Source of the DNA: Alphaproteobacteria bacterium
GTDB taxonomy: Bacteria > Pseudomonadota > Alphaproteobacteria > Rhizobiales > Aestuariivirgaceae
Direction of reading: 5' to 3'
Length of the DNA: 8,090 nt
NCBI GenBank assembly: GCA_026400595.1
Contig: JAPLOT010000240.1
Location: 1-8,090 of the forward strand
In this document: one piece after another, positions 1 to 6,420 of the stretch
Numbering within the stretch: position 1 is the first letter of the stretch
Layout: the number at the start of each line of letters is the position of its first letter
Made by a program: the position numbers and the translations under genes
The notes under the pieces: generated by a model
The model's database searches: none
Told to the model about the DNA's origin: nothing
Seen by the model: the letters and a program-made list of their open reading frames with translations, nothing else

Positions 1-23
1 GCGCATGCGATCGCCGAAGGGCG

Positions 24-599
24 TCATTGGGCGCTCCGGATACGGCGCAGGCGCACGTAGAAGGCGCCGCCACCGCCATGCTTGGGATGGGCCGGCTGAT
101 AACCGGAAACCAGACTGCGGAATTGCGCTTCGTGCAGCCAGTCCGCCAGCAGGCGGCGCAACCGTCCCTGGCGCTCGTCGGCATGGAAATGCGCCATGCC
201 ATGCAGCGTATGACGCGCATAGGGCGAATCACCCTTGCCGGTGATGACCAGCGCGGTGCGCACGCCTTCGGCATGACATTGCGCGAGAAAGCGATAGAGT
301 CGTTCGCGCGCCATCTCGATGCCGCTGCCATGGAGATCGATGCGGCGCTCGATCTCGACGTTGCCCCGCAGAAGCTTCTGGGTCGTGCGCCGGTCGAGGC
401 CGGTGATCGGCGGCGGCTGGTGCGAAAGGTTGCGCGGCACATGAACGTGAGGCGCGGAGATTCGCGCGGCGGCATGATGGGTCTCGGGCGCCACCGCAAG
501 GGTCGGACGGCTGCGGGCCACACGGTTCTGCGCGCGCAGCGGCTTCACCGACTTGGCGACTTCAGTCCAGAGTTCGAAATCAGGGGGCTTGCGGCTCAT
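24..599 (-). CDS. Smr-domain protein (MutS2 C-terminal-like nuclease domain)
   Basis: This 191-residue protein has a low-complexity basic N-terminal half (about residues 1-82) and a C-terminal Smr domain (about 85-186). Visible Smr hallmarks are the IDLHG motif at 87-91, the ITGKG loop at 119-123 and the GGGGAFYVRLRR end at 175-186. Stand-alone Smr domains are known as DNA- or RNA-binding, often endonucleolytic, modules; the substrate of this subfamily is not established and I do not infer one. The start is the ATG whose bases overlap the mltA stop as ATGA, which fits translational coupling. A longer in-frame extension exists upstream, but it lies inside mltA and is arginine/proline-rich, so I reject it. 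No clear Shine-Dalgarno sequence precedes the ATG. It is the last visible gene of the timA-mltA-smr cluster. Only 23 bases follow its stop before the window edge, so a further operon gene cannot be excluded. Confidence 0.93.
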   Translation of the reverse strand: MSRKPPDFELWTEVAKSVKPLRAQNRVARSRPTLAVAPETHHAAARISAPHVHVPRNLSHQPPPITGLDRRTTQKLLRGNVEIERRIDLHGSGIEMARERLYRFLAQCHAEGVRTALVITGKGDSPYARHTLHGMAHFHADERQGRLRRLLADWLHEAQFRSLVSGYQPAHPKHGGGGAFYVRLRRIRSAQ

Positions 600-1753
600 G
601 GCGTCGCGATCAGGCGGCGAGCCAGCGGCCTGGGCAGAAGCACGATCATGCGGCCGGGGCTCTTCATGTGGCCAGCGCTCCAGGCGGCTGCCGGGCCGGC
701 GCCAAAGAAGACGTCGCCACGGGCGAGGCCGAGAATGGCCGATCCCGTATCCTGGGCGATGAGCAGCCGGCGCAGTGGTTGCTCTCCGTCGGGCGTCGGT
801 TTGGTGGTATCGAGCCAGACCGGCATACCATAGGCCCAGAGGCTGCGATCGACGGCGAGGCTGCGGCCTGGCGTGAGGGGCACCTGCTGCGCGCCCGGAG
901 GGCCAAGCGCCGGATCGCCGGCCGCGATCTCGCGAAAGAAGACGAAGGAACGGTTCTCCCACATGAGGGCGCGGGCTTCCACCGGATGTTGCGCCATCCA
1001 TGCGCGAATTGACTGCATCGAGAGGTCGGCGCGGGCAATCGCGCCGCGCGCGGCCAGGAGATGACCGATCCCGGTATAGGGAAGCCCCGACTTCAGGCCA
1101 TAGGCGAGGCGGACAATCTCGCCATCAGCAAGGCGAACCCGGCCCGAGCCCTGGATCTGCATGAAGAAGGCATCGGCCGGATCGCGGAGCCACAGGATCT
1201 CGAGGCCGCGTCCGGCAAGCGCTCCCTCCTCGATCTCGCGGCGGGTGAAGTAAGGCCTGGACTGGCCGTCGACGATGCGGCCGTAGCGTACGCCAGCCAA
1301 TGACGCCTGTGCATCGTCGAAAGCAACAAGGTCGCCGGGCACGGCGTAGAGCGGCGTCTCGAATCCCCGTTCCCTGTGTCGGCGTCCATCCGCTTCGGGT
1401 TCGAAGTAACCCGTGAAGAGACCCTCCGGCCGCTGCGGATCGCGAACCTCGAAGGGCTGGAACGCGTCCTCGAAGAAGCCGCGCGCCTCCTTCGCGGCCC
1501 TTGCCGCGTCGCAAACCGCGCGCCAATCGTCGCGACGTCCGCCGAACCGGATGTCGCGCTGGAAGGCGCGGCCTTCGTCGCGGATCTCGGCACAGGATCG
1601 CCGGAAGCTCGTCAAGGCCGCTGCATGATCATCTTCCGTCCAGCCCGGAAGATCGTCGAAGGTCACCGGATGCAGGGTCTCGCCGGCGCTAGCCGCCATT
1701 GGAGCCGCCATGGCCGCCAGGATCGCAGGGGCAAGGGCTGGCCGCCATGTCAC
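596..1753 (-). CDS. mltA: MltA-type murein lytic transglycosylase
   Basis: MltA enzymes cleave peptidoglycan glycan strands, leaving 1,6-anhydro-N-acetylmuramic acid ends, in the periplasm. The 385-residue protein opens with a signal peptide (about 1-23, ending ASA before Gly24). The MltA domain follows, with FTGYFEPE at 113-120 and FMQIQGSGRV at 197-206. The C-terminal 3D domain has its three conserved aspartates at D302 (VDRSLW), D335 (AQDTGSAI) and D347 (RGDVFFG). By family knowledge an aspartate of this domain is catalytic; D335 in AQDTG is my best candidate. No cysteine occurs near the N-terminus, so unlike E. coli MltA this is probably a soluble periplasmic protein, not a lipoprotein. 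The start is GTG, overlapping the timA stop as GTGA, with no evident Shine-Dalgarno sequence. The stop overlaps the Smr gene start as ATGA. Later ATG codons (residues 15 and 19) would destroy the signal peptide. Confidence 0.96.
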   Translation of the reverse strand: MTWRPALAPAILAAMAAPMAASAGETLHPVTFDDLPGWTEDDHAAALTSFRRSCAEIRDEGRAFQRDIRFGGRRDDWRAVCDAARAAKEARGFFEDAFQPFEVRDPQRPEGLFTGYFEPEADGRRHRERGFETPLYAVPGDLVAFDDAQASLAGVRYGRIVDGQSRPYFTRREIEEGALAGRGLEILWLRDPADAFFMQIQGSGRVRLADGEIVRLAYGLKSGLPYTGIGHLLAARGAIARADLSMQSIRAWMAQHPVEARALMWENRSFVFFREIAAGDPALGPPGAQQVPLTPGRSLAVDRSLWAYGMPVWLDTTKPTPDGEQPLRRLLIAQDTGSAILGLARGDVFFGAGPAAAWSAGHMKSPGRMIVLLPRPLARRLIATP

Positions 1754-2472
1754 GCGGACGCTTCGGTCGCCACCAGTTTCCAGTTGGGATCGCGCGAGGT
1801 GGTATCGCGCTCGAAGGTCCAGACATCGGTGTTTTCGCGGATCTCGCGGGGATCGCCGTCGATCACCTCGCCCGACTTCGACAGCGTTGCCGAAATGAGT
1901 TCGCTGACGAAGCGCAAGGTGACCCGCGCCTTGCGGCCTTTCAGGCTGGCACCGACGATGCTGGCCTTGTTGATGCCGACGAAACGCTGGTCGATCTTTT
2001 CACCGCGCGCTTCGCGCTGATCGATGGCCTGGACGAAGCCCTCGAAGACCTCGCGCGACAGCAGCGGCTTGAGAGCCTGCTTGTCGCCGCGCGCAAAGGA
2101 TTCGACAATCATCTCGTAGGCCAGCTTGCCGCCTTCGATGAAGTTCTGGGGCGCAAAATTCCCGTCCGCCCCCGCAATCTCTTCCAGGCCCTTGGCGACC
2201 GCGCTTCCCTCTTCGGCAAGCCCGTGCCAGACGGGCTTGGCCGGCTCGTCGTCCGGGCGCGGTTTGGCGGCGTCCTCGCCATCCTCACGGGGAAAGCGCA
2301 GGACATTGCCATTGGCAGGTTCGGCGGCGGGGCCATCCTTGTTTGGCTTGGAGCCGAAGGGATCGAAGGGCGGACGTTCATTGCCTGTTCGCGTGCCAAG
2401 TACCGATCGAAGGCGCCACAGAACAACGGCGGCAACGGCCAGAAGGAGGAGATTGAACGGATCAAAAGCCAT
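1750..2472 (-). CDS. timA: Tim44/TimA-family membrane-anchored adaptor protein
   Basis: The 240-residue protein has one N-terminal hydrophobic segment (about 6-19, NLLLLAVAAVVLW). A charged, proline-rich linker follows (about 25-85). A C-terminal Tim44-like domain (about 90-238) includes NFIEGGKLAYEMIVESFARGD at its start and VWTFERD near its end. Mitochondrial Tim44 recruits Hsp70 to the import channel; the bacterial relatives are described as putative membrane adaptors, and their exact role is uncertain. I place the start at MAFDPFN because an AGGA sits 7 bases upstream and the membrane segment follows directly. A longer start 15 residues upstream would add the polar stretch MRRTNRFSLHDQDQP and use up the ribosome-binding site. 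It is the first gene of the timA-mltA-smr operon, transcribed away from fxsA. The promoter is probably in the adjacent divergent region. Confidence 0.93.
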   Translation of the reverse strand: MAFDPFNLLLLAVAAVVLWRLRSVLGTRTGNERPPFDPFGSKPNKDGPAAEPANGNVLRFPREDGEDAAKPRPDDEPAKPVWHGLAEEGSAVAKGLEEIAGADGNFAPQNFIEGGKLAYEMIVESFARGDKQALKPLLSREVFEGFVQAIDQREARGEKIDQRFVGINKASIVGASLKGRKARVTLRFVSELISATLSKSGEVIDGDPREIRENTDVWTFERDTTSRDPNWKLVATEASA

Positions 2473-2500
2473 CGGTTGGTCCTGGTCATGCAATGAAAAC

Positions 2501-2520
2501 CTGTTGGTGCGGCGCAACAG
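2501..2520. repeat. Inverted repeat at predicted 5' end of timA mRNA
   Basis: CTGTTG at 2501-2506 and CAACAG at 2515-2520 form perfect 6-bp arms around an 8-base spacer. If the adjacent palindrome serves as the timA -10 box, transcription would begin near 2520-2522. The transcript would then open with this stem-loop, which might affect stability or initiation. It may instead be a protein-binding site overlapping the fxsA -35 position. Confidence 0.5.
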
Positions 2521-2524
2521 GCTT

Positions 2525-2538
2525 GCCTATATATAGGC
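2525..2538. repeat. Perfect 14-bp palindrome, possible shared -10 box
   Basis: GCCTATATATAGGC reads identically on both strands and is the most AT-rich spot between timA and fxsA. Because it is symmetric it can offer a TATATA-type -10 element to both promoters at once, so the two polymerases could not occupy it together. It could equally be an operator for a dimeric repressor. The palindrome is seen in the sequence; both roles are inferred. Confidence 0.6.
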
Positions 2539-2588
2539 GAGTCCGCGTCAGGTCCAAGCCGAAAGGGCCGGCGCCAGGGAAATGCACC

Positions 2589-3056
2589 TTGCGCTTCTTT
2601 CCGATCATCTTCTTGGCCGGCTTCTTCCTCGAACTGGCCAGCCTCATCTGGGTGGGAGGCCATATCGGCGTGATCCTCACCATCCTGCTGGTCATGCTGG
2701 CCGGTCTTGCCGGCACGACCGTCATCCGCCAGACGGGCATGGGGATCGGCAGCGCCCTGCGCCGGGCCGGCGGACGTTCCGATGTGACCACCATCGATGC
2801 GGGGGTGGTCTTCCTGCGCATGATGGCCGGCCTGCTGCTGCTGATCCCGGGTTTCGTGTCCGACGCGGTGGCGCTTCTCGTTCTCCTTCCGCCGGTGACG
2901 CGCTGGCTGGCGCAGCGGGTCTTCGCCCCGGTGGATGTCCAGTTCAGGACCTCGACGGGCGAACGATACGGCGGAGGGCCGGTGATCGAAGGCGAGGTGG
3001 TGGAGATCGACGGCAGCCTGCCGCGTCCCGCCGACCGCAAGGATGCCGAACCATAG
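2589..3056 (+). CDS. fxsA: FxsA family inner-membrane protein
   Basis: FxsA is a small cytoplasmic-membrane protein; in E. coli its overproduction relieves F-plasmid exclusion of phage T7, and its normal job is unclear. The 155-residue product shows hydrophobic segments at about 3-22, 26-45 and 74-105. The last contains the GLLLLIPGFVSDAVALL-type pattern typical of the family. The tail is polar and includes a GERYGGGPVIEGEVVEID stretch, commonly seen at the C-terminus of alphaproteobacterial FxsA. I choose the TTG start because AGGGA lies 8 bases upstream and the protein then begins directly with RFFPIIFLAGFF. An in-frame ATG at 2493 would add a 32-residue basic leader encoded across the presumed promoter palindrome. 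It is followed after 62 bases by secB on the same strand, so co-transcription is possible. Confidence 0.88.
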   Translation: MRFFPIIFLAGFFLELASLIWVGGHIGVILTILLVMLAGLAGTTVIRQTGMGIGSALRRAGGRSDVTTIDAGVVFLRMMAGLLLLIPGFVSDAVALLVLLPPVTRWLAQRVFAPVDVQFRTSTGERYGGGPVIEGEVVEIDGSLPRPADRKDAEP

Positions 3057-3118
3057 CCTGTCTTGCGACGCAGGGGATGGCGTGTTAGCCATGCCGCGCT
3101 GATCAGAGAGGCCATACC

Positions 3119-3709
3119 ATGACGAAAGCCGCAAAACCCGCCGCAAAGAAGGCTGCACCCGCTGCCGCAAAGGCCGCACCGCGCGCGACCAATGGCGAGG
3201 GCCGTGCCGCCAAGGTCCAGGCGGCGCCGCCGGCCGAGGACATCCAGATCCAGGCGCCCCAGCCGCAGCCGGGGGCCCAGCCCGCCATGCGGATCCTGGG
3301 CCAGTATCTCAAGGATCTCAGCTTCGAGAATCCCAACGCGCCCAAGTCGCTGGCACCGCAGAGCGTACAGCCCGACATCAACATCTCGGTCAACGTCAAC
3401 GCCCGCAACCTGGCGCCGACCGACTATGAGGTCGAACTGCATCTCGATGCCAAGGCGACGCTGGAGGGCAAGATCGTCTTCGCCGCCGAACTCGTCTATG
3501 CCGGCGCGTTCCGGCTGGAAAACTTCCCCCAGAACCTGCTGCATCCCGCGGTCCTCATCGAATGCCCCCGCATGCTGTTTCCCTTCGCCCGGCAGATCCT
3601 GGCGGATGCGACGCGCAATGGCGGTTTCCCGCCGCTGATGCTCGATCCGATCGATTTCGCCGGCATGTATCAGAAGCGCCTGCAGCAGGCACCTGCGGCC
3701 CAGGCCTAA
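3119..3709 (+). CDS. secB: SecB protein-export chaperone with long Lys/Ala/Pro-rich N-terminal extension
   Basis: SecB is a cytoplasmic homotetrameric chaperone that keeps precursor proteins unfolded and delivers them to SecA. The SecB core runs from about residue 57 to 190 of 196: YLKDLSFENPNAP at 63-75, INISVNVNARNL at 87-98, and the strongly conserved IECPRMLFPFARQI at 147-160 with GGFPPLMLDPIDF at 168-180. Residues 1-56 are unusual: repeated lysine-alanine-proline blocks (1-21), then a Pro/Gln/Ala-rich stretch to 55. E. coli SecB is about 155 residues with only a short lead-in, so this one carries roughly 40 extra residues. The chosen ATG has a strong AGAGAGG 7 bases upstream. Met57 has no comparable signal and would leave almost no lead-in. 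The gene converges on dnaQ and their stop codons overlap. Confidence 0.95.
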   Translation: MTKAAKPAAKKAAPAAAKAAPRATNGEGRAAKVQAAPPAEDIQIQAPQPQPGAQPAMRILGQYLKDLSFENPNAPKSLAPQSVQPDINISVNVNARNLAPTDYEVELHLDAKATLEGKIVFAAELVYAGAFRLENFPQNLLHPAVLIECPRMLFPFARQILADATRNGGFPPLMLDPIDFAGMYQKRLQQAPAAQA

Positions 3710-4398
3710 AGCCCCGATTTCATCCAGAGTGCGCTTTCGCCCAGGCTTTCGATGAAGGCACGGTGCTGCGCACGCTCGGCTTCCGACAGGCGCGGCGGCA
3801 GGGCCCGGCTGCGCGGCATCACTGCGGCCGCGCCCGCCGACGGGAGGCGGCGGATCGCCGGTCCGGCCGCGAGCGACAGCGCGGTCTGGCGGCCACCGAT
3901 CAGTTCGAGATAGACCTCGGCCAGGAGTTCGGAATCGAGCAGCGCGCCGTGCTTGGTGCGTTTGGTATTGTCCACGCCGTAGCGGCGGCACAGCGCATCG
4001 AGGCTGTTGGGGCCGGTGGGATGCTTCTGCCGCGCGATCTGCAGCGTGTCGATCACCCGCTCCGGCGGCAGCGGCGGCTTGCGCAGATATGAGAGTTCCG
4101 CGTTGATGAAGGCCATGTCGAAGCTGGCATTGTGAATCACCAGAACCGAATCGGCGATGAAGGCCATGAGTTCTTCGGCGATGGCCTCGAAGACCGGCTT
4201 GTCCTTCAGGAAGGCCGATGACAGGCCATGCACCGCTTCGGCCTCCGGCGGCATGTCGCGCTCGGGATTGATGTAGACGTGGAAGGTCTTGCCCGTGGCG
4301 ACATGATTGAAGAGTTCGACCGCCCCGATCTCGACGATGCGATGGCCGGCGGCAGGTTCCAGCCCGGTGGTTTCGGTATCGAGGATGATTTCTCTCAT
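3706..4398 (-). CDS. dnaQ: DNA polymerase III epsilon subunit (3'-5' proofreading exonuclease)
   Basis: DnaQ is the proofreading exonuclease of the replicative polymerase core and binds the DnaE polymerase subunit. All DEDDh residues are visible in the 230-residue protein: D7 and E9 in LDTETTG (Exo I), D94 in HNASFDMAF (Exo II), and H150 with D155 in KHGALLDSELL (Exo III). Directly after the exonuclease domain, GGRQTALSL at about 168-176 lines up with the position and look of the E. coli QTSMAF beta-clamp-binding motif; this is an inference by similarity. The C-terminal tail (about 180-230) would contact DnaE. The length is close to the E. coli protein (243). The ATG overlaps the coaE stop as ATGA, without an obvious Shine-Dalgarno sequence. 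It is the last gene of the ppsR operon, and its TAG overlaps the secB TAA on the opposite strand. Confidence 0.97.
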   Translation of the reverse strand: MREIILDTETTGLEPAAGHRIVEIGAVELFNHVATGKTFHVYINPERDMPPEAEAVHGLSSAFLKDKPVFEAIAEELMAFIADSVLVIHNASFDMAFINAELSYLRKPPLPPERVIDTLQIARQKHPTGPNSLDALCRRYGVDNTKRTKHGALLDSELLAEVYLELIGGRQTALSLAAGPAIRRLPSAGAAAVMPRSRALPPRLSEAERAQHRAFIESLGESALWMKSGL

Positions 4399-5000
4399 GA
4401 GGGTCCGCTGCGCTTCGATTCGATATCTGCCAGAATAGCCGCAACCTGGCGGCGTGCCGCCTCCAGGCCCTGCGAGCTGTCCACAAGATAATCGGCACGC
4501 CGCCGCTTTTCCGCATCAGGCACCTGGCGCGCCAGAATGAGCTCAAGCTTCTCCGCCGTCATGCCCGGACGCGCCAGGGCCCGCGCGCGCTGCACCTCCG
4601 GCGGAGCCGTCACCACCACGACCCTGTCCACGTCGCTGTCTCGTCCGGTTTCGAACAGGAGGGGAATGTCGAGTACGGCGATGGCCGCGCCCCGCGCGCG
4701 ACATTCGGCGAGGAACTCCTGCTGACGCGCACGCACCAGTGGATGGACGATGGTCTCGATCCGTGGAAGCAAGCTTTCGTCCCTGGCGATTGCTGCAGAG
4801 AGCTGAGCGCGATCCACCTTTCCGTTTCGAATCGCCTCCGGTACGAGCCTGCCCAGCGGCACCACCGCGGCTCCGCCGGCATCGTAGAGCCGGTGAACTT
4901 CCGCGTCGGCATCCAGGACGGGAATGCCTTCAGCTGCAAACATGCGCGCCGTCTCGCTCTTGCCCATCGCGATGGAGCCGGTGAGTCCGATGACGATCAT
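4395..5000 (-). CDS. coaE: Dephospho-CoA kinase
   Basis: CoaE phosphorylates the 3'-hydroxyl of dephospho-CoA with ATP, the last step of coenzyme A synthesis in the cytosol. The 201-residue protein has the expected size (about 200). The P-loop is GSIAMGKS at 8-15. Other family signs are VLDADAEVHRLY at 28-39 with the conserved aspartates, VHPLVR at 85-90, VLDIPLLFE at 109-117, and the lid-region LARQ at 156-159 followed by KRRRADYLVDSS. The start ATG overlaps the aroE stop (ATGA), and the stop overlaps the dnaQ start (ATGA). I see no Shine-Dalgarno sequence before the start, so translation probably depends on ribosomes finishing aroE. The aroE-coaE-dnaQ order is common in alphaproteobacteria. 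No key residue appears to be missing. Confidence 0.97.
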   Translation of the reverse strand: MIVIGLTGSIAMGKSETARMFAAEGIPVLDADAEVHRLYDAGGAAVVPLGRLVPEAIRNGKVDRAQLSAAIARDESLLPRIETIVHPLVRARQQEFLAECRARGAAIAVLDIPLLFETGRDSDVDRVVVVTAPPEVQRARALARPGMTAEKLELILARQVPDAEKRRRADYLVDSSQGLEAARRQVAAILADIESKRSGPS

Positions 5001-5836
5001 GGCCGATAGGTCGGATCGATATCGCGGGCCGTGAGTTCATAGAGTTCACGGGTGACCACGGGCCTGCGGCCGAACCATTTTTCGAAGCCGGGCACAGCCT
5101 GATGCAGCAGCATGCCCAGCCCGGTCACCACGGGGTAACCGGCAGCCTGCGCGGCCATCAGAAAGTCGGTGACCAGCGGCGTATAGACAATATCGGCCAC
5201 GACTGCGCCCGAGGGGAGTGCGGCAAGACTGATGTCCAGCTGTGCCTGACCAGCCATGCCAAGCGAGGTCGTATTGATCAGCAGGCTGGCTTCGGCCAGT
5301 TCGACGGACCGGCGATCCCAGCCTACTGGCCTTATGCCGGAACCGAAACGATCGGCGATCGCCTGGGCGCGCGGCAGGGAACGGTTGACGATGCAAAGTT
5401 CTGCGACGCCTTCGGCCAGGAGATTGCCAGCGATGGCAGCGGCCGATCCGCCGGCCCCCAGCAGGACGACTTTGCGATTGCGGAGGTTCAGTGCCGGGAC
5501 AGTCGATTTCAGGTTTGCCAGAAAGCCAAGGCCATCCGTGCTTGTCCCGTAGAGCGTTCCATTCTCGACATAGACCGTGTTGAGGCTGCCGAGGCGCCGG
5601 GTCTGTTCGTCCGCCACCTTGACCAGTCTGAAGACCTCTTCCTTGTGCGGCATGGTCACGTTGCAGCCGGCAAAGCCATTGGCTCTCAGTCCCTCGACGA
5701 AGGCGCGGAGATTCTGCGGTTCGACCGGGATGCGGGTATAGCTGCCCTCAATGCCATAGGTCTTCAGCCAATAGCCATGAATCAGCGGCGAGCGCGAATG
5801 GGCAATGGGCCAGCCGATGACGCAGGCCTTGATCAT
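4997..5836 (-). CDS. aroE: Shikimate dehydrogenase (NADP+)
   Basis: AroE reduces 3-dehydroshikimate to shikimate with NADPH, in the pathway to aromatic amino acids and folate. The 279-residue protein carries the shikimate-binding SRSPLIH at 14-20, catalytic K65 in NVTMPHK, N86 and D101 in the STDGLGF stretch, the dinucleotide-binding GAGGSA at 127-132, and NRS at 151-153, where the NADP phosphate is recognised. The GMLLHQ motif near 241-246 closes the active site. Length and residue set match classical AroE rather than the quinate-linked or YdiB-like paralogues, although substrate range cannot be read reliably from sequence. The start overlaps the maf stop as ATGA, with at most a weak GAG in the upstream bases. 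The stop overlaps the coaE start in the same way. Confidence 0.97.
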   Translation of the reverse strand: MIKACVIGWPIAHSRSPLIHGYWLKTYGIEGSYTRIPVEPQNLRAFVEGLRANGFAGCNVTMPHKEEVFRLVKVADEQTRRLGSLNTVYVENGTLYGTSTDGLGFLANLKSTVPALNLRNRKVVLLGAGGSAAAIAGNLLAEGVAELCIVNRSLPRAQAIADRFGSGIRPVGWDRRSVELAEASLLINTTSLGMAGQAQLDISLAALPSGAVVADIVYTPLVTDFLMAAQAAGYPVVTGLGMLLHQAVPGFEKWFGRRPVVTRELYELTARDIDPTYRP

Positions 5837-6420
5837 GATGCGATCTCGTCTTCGCTGCGCAGGAAATCCAGCAGCGGCAGGAGGGGCAGACCGAGGATCA
5901 CGCTATGATCCCCGGAGATGCGGCTGAAGAGCTGGAGGCCAAGTCCTTCCACCTTATAGCCGCCGACCGTGGTGAGAATGTCCTCACCAAGCTTCGCAAT
6001 GTATTGATCGAGAAACGCCGGCGACCACTCCCGCATGGTGAGTTCGGCCCTGGCATCATGCCGCCACACGACACTGCCATGGCGAGCACAGCACAGGGCG
6101 GAATGAAGGACATGGGTGCGGCCGCGCAGCGCCACGAGCTGCTTGCGGGCATCTGCCTTGTCGATCGGTTTGGCGTAAAGCCTGTGGTCGCAGATCAGCG
6201 TCTGATCCGCACCAAGTACCAGCGCATCCGGGCGAAGGCCGGAAACGGCCAGCGCCTTTGCTTCCGCGAGGGCCGGTGCCACATCATCGGGCCGCCACTG
6301 GGGATTGGCGGACCGCAGGCGATCTTCATCGACACCGGGGCGTGCCGTCGTGAAGGACACTCCGGCATTCGTCAGCAGCAGCTGCCGCGTGGGACTTGTC
6401 GAGGCGAGGATCACTGTCAT
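5833..6420 (-). CDS. maf: Maf/YceF-like nucleoside triphosphate pyrophosphatase
   Basis: Maf proteins hydrolyse non-canonical or excess nucleoside triphosphates to monophosphate and pyrophosphate; members are also linked to septum control. The 195-residue protein has the family N-terminus LASTSPTRQLLL (5-16), VDED at 30-33, GADQTL at 70-75 with the catalytic aspartate D72, KPID at 84-87, LRGRTH at 98-103, VGGYKVEGLGLQLF at 152-165 and a GLPLLPLLDFLR end. The glutamine after D72 and the LASTSP opening look closer to the YceF (7-methyl-GTP) branch than to the YhdE (dTTP/UTP) branch, but I hold this assignment loosely. The ATG overlaps the ppsR stop as ATGA, and no Shine-Dalgarno sequence is visible. 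It is the second gene of the operon; its product may act on the same nucleotide pools that DnaQ and CoaE depend on. Confidence 0.95.
   Translation of the reverse strand: MTVILASTSPTRQLLLTNAGVSFTTARPGVDEDRLRSANPQWRPDDVAPALAEAKALAVSGLRPDALVLGADQTLICDHRLYAKPIDKADARKQLVALRGRTHVLHSALCCARHGSVVWRHDARAELTMREWSPAFLDQYIAKLGEDILTTVGGYKVEGLGLQLFSRISGDHSVILGLPLLPLLDFLRSEDEIAS

Larger units (their letters stand above)
2473..2588. promoter_or_regulatory. Divergent timA/fxsA control region
   Basis: These 116 bases separate the divergent start codons of timA and fxsA, so promoters for both should lie here. The region holds a perfect 14-bp palindrome (2525-2538), an inverted repeat (2501-2520), a GAGTC site matching GANTC (2539-2543) and Shine-Dalgarno sequences at both ends. 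For plus-strand transcription, TTGGTG at 2504-2509 lies 18 bases before TATATA at 2528-2533. For minus-strand transcription, TTGGAC (bases 2557-2552) lies 16-18 bases before the same TATATA run. Both -35 matches are weak (3 of 6 to TTGACA), so the elements are inferred. Confidence 0.6.

Noticed and set aside
27..833. A long plus-strand open frame opposite the Smr gene and mltA
   Set aside because: It lies antisense to two genes with strong motifs, and its product shows no recognisable domain.
1699..2496. A 265-codon plus-strand frame opposite timA
   Set aside because: It mirrors timA codons, ends in the divergent promoter and has no family features.
2582..3088. Plus-strand ATG frame beginning 7 bases before the fxsA TTG
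   Set aside because: It is in another frame from FxsA and encodes an arginine/proline-rich string. The FxsA frame has the family's membrane segments.
3063..3091. TTGCGA plus TAGCCA as a secB promoter
   Set aside because: The spacing is 17 but the -10 matches only at its first two bases, so it is not better than chance.
3077..3092. ATGGC/GCCAT stem-loop between fxsA and secB as a terminator
   Set aside because: The stem is only 5 bp with a 6-base loop and no T-run follows. It could be a weak mRNA structure but does not support a terminator call.
2486..4546. A 686-codon open frame on the minus strand spanning fxsA, secB and dnaQ
   Set aside because: It is antisense to fxsA and secB and out of frame with dnaQ and coaE, all of which have clear family motifs. 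Its translation is a compositional, arginine/glycine-rich string without recognisable domains, a usual by-product of high-GC coding.
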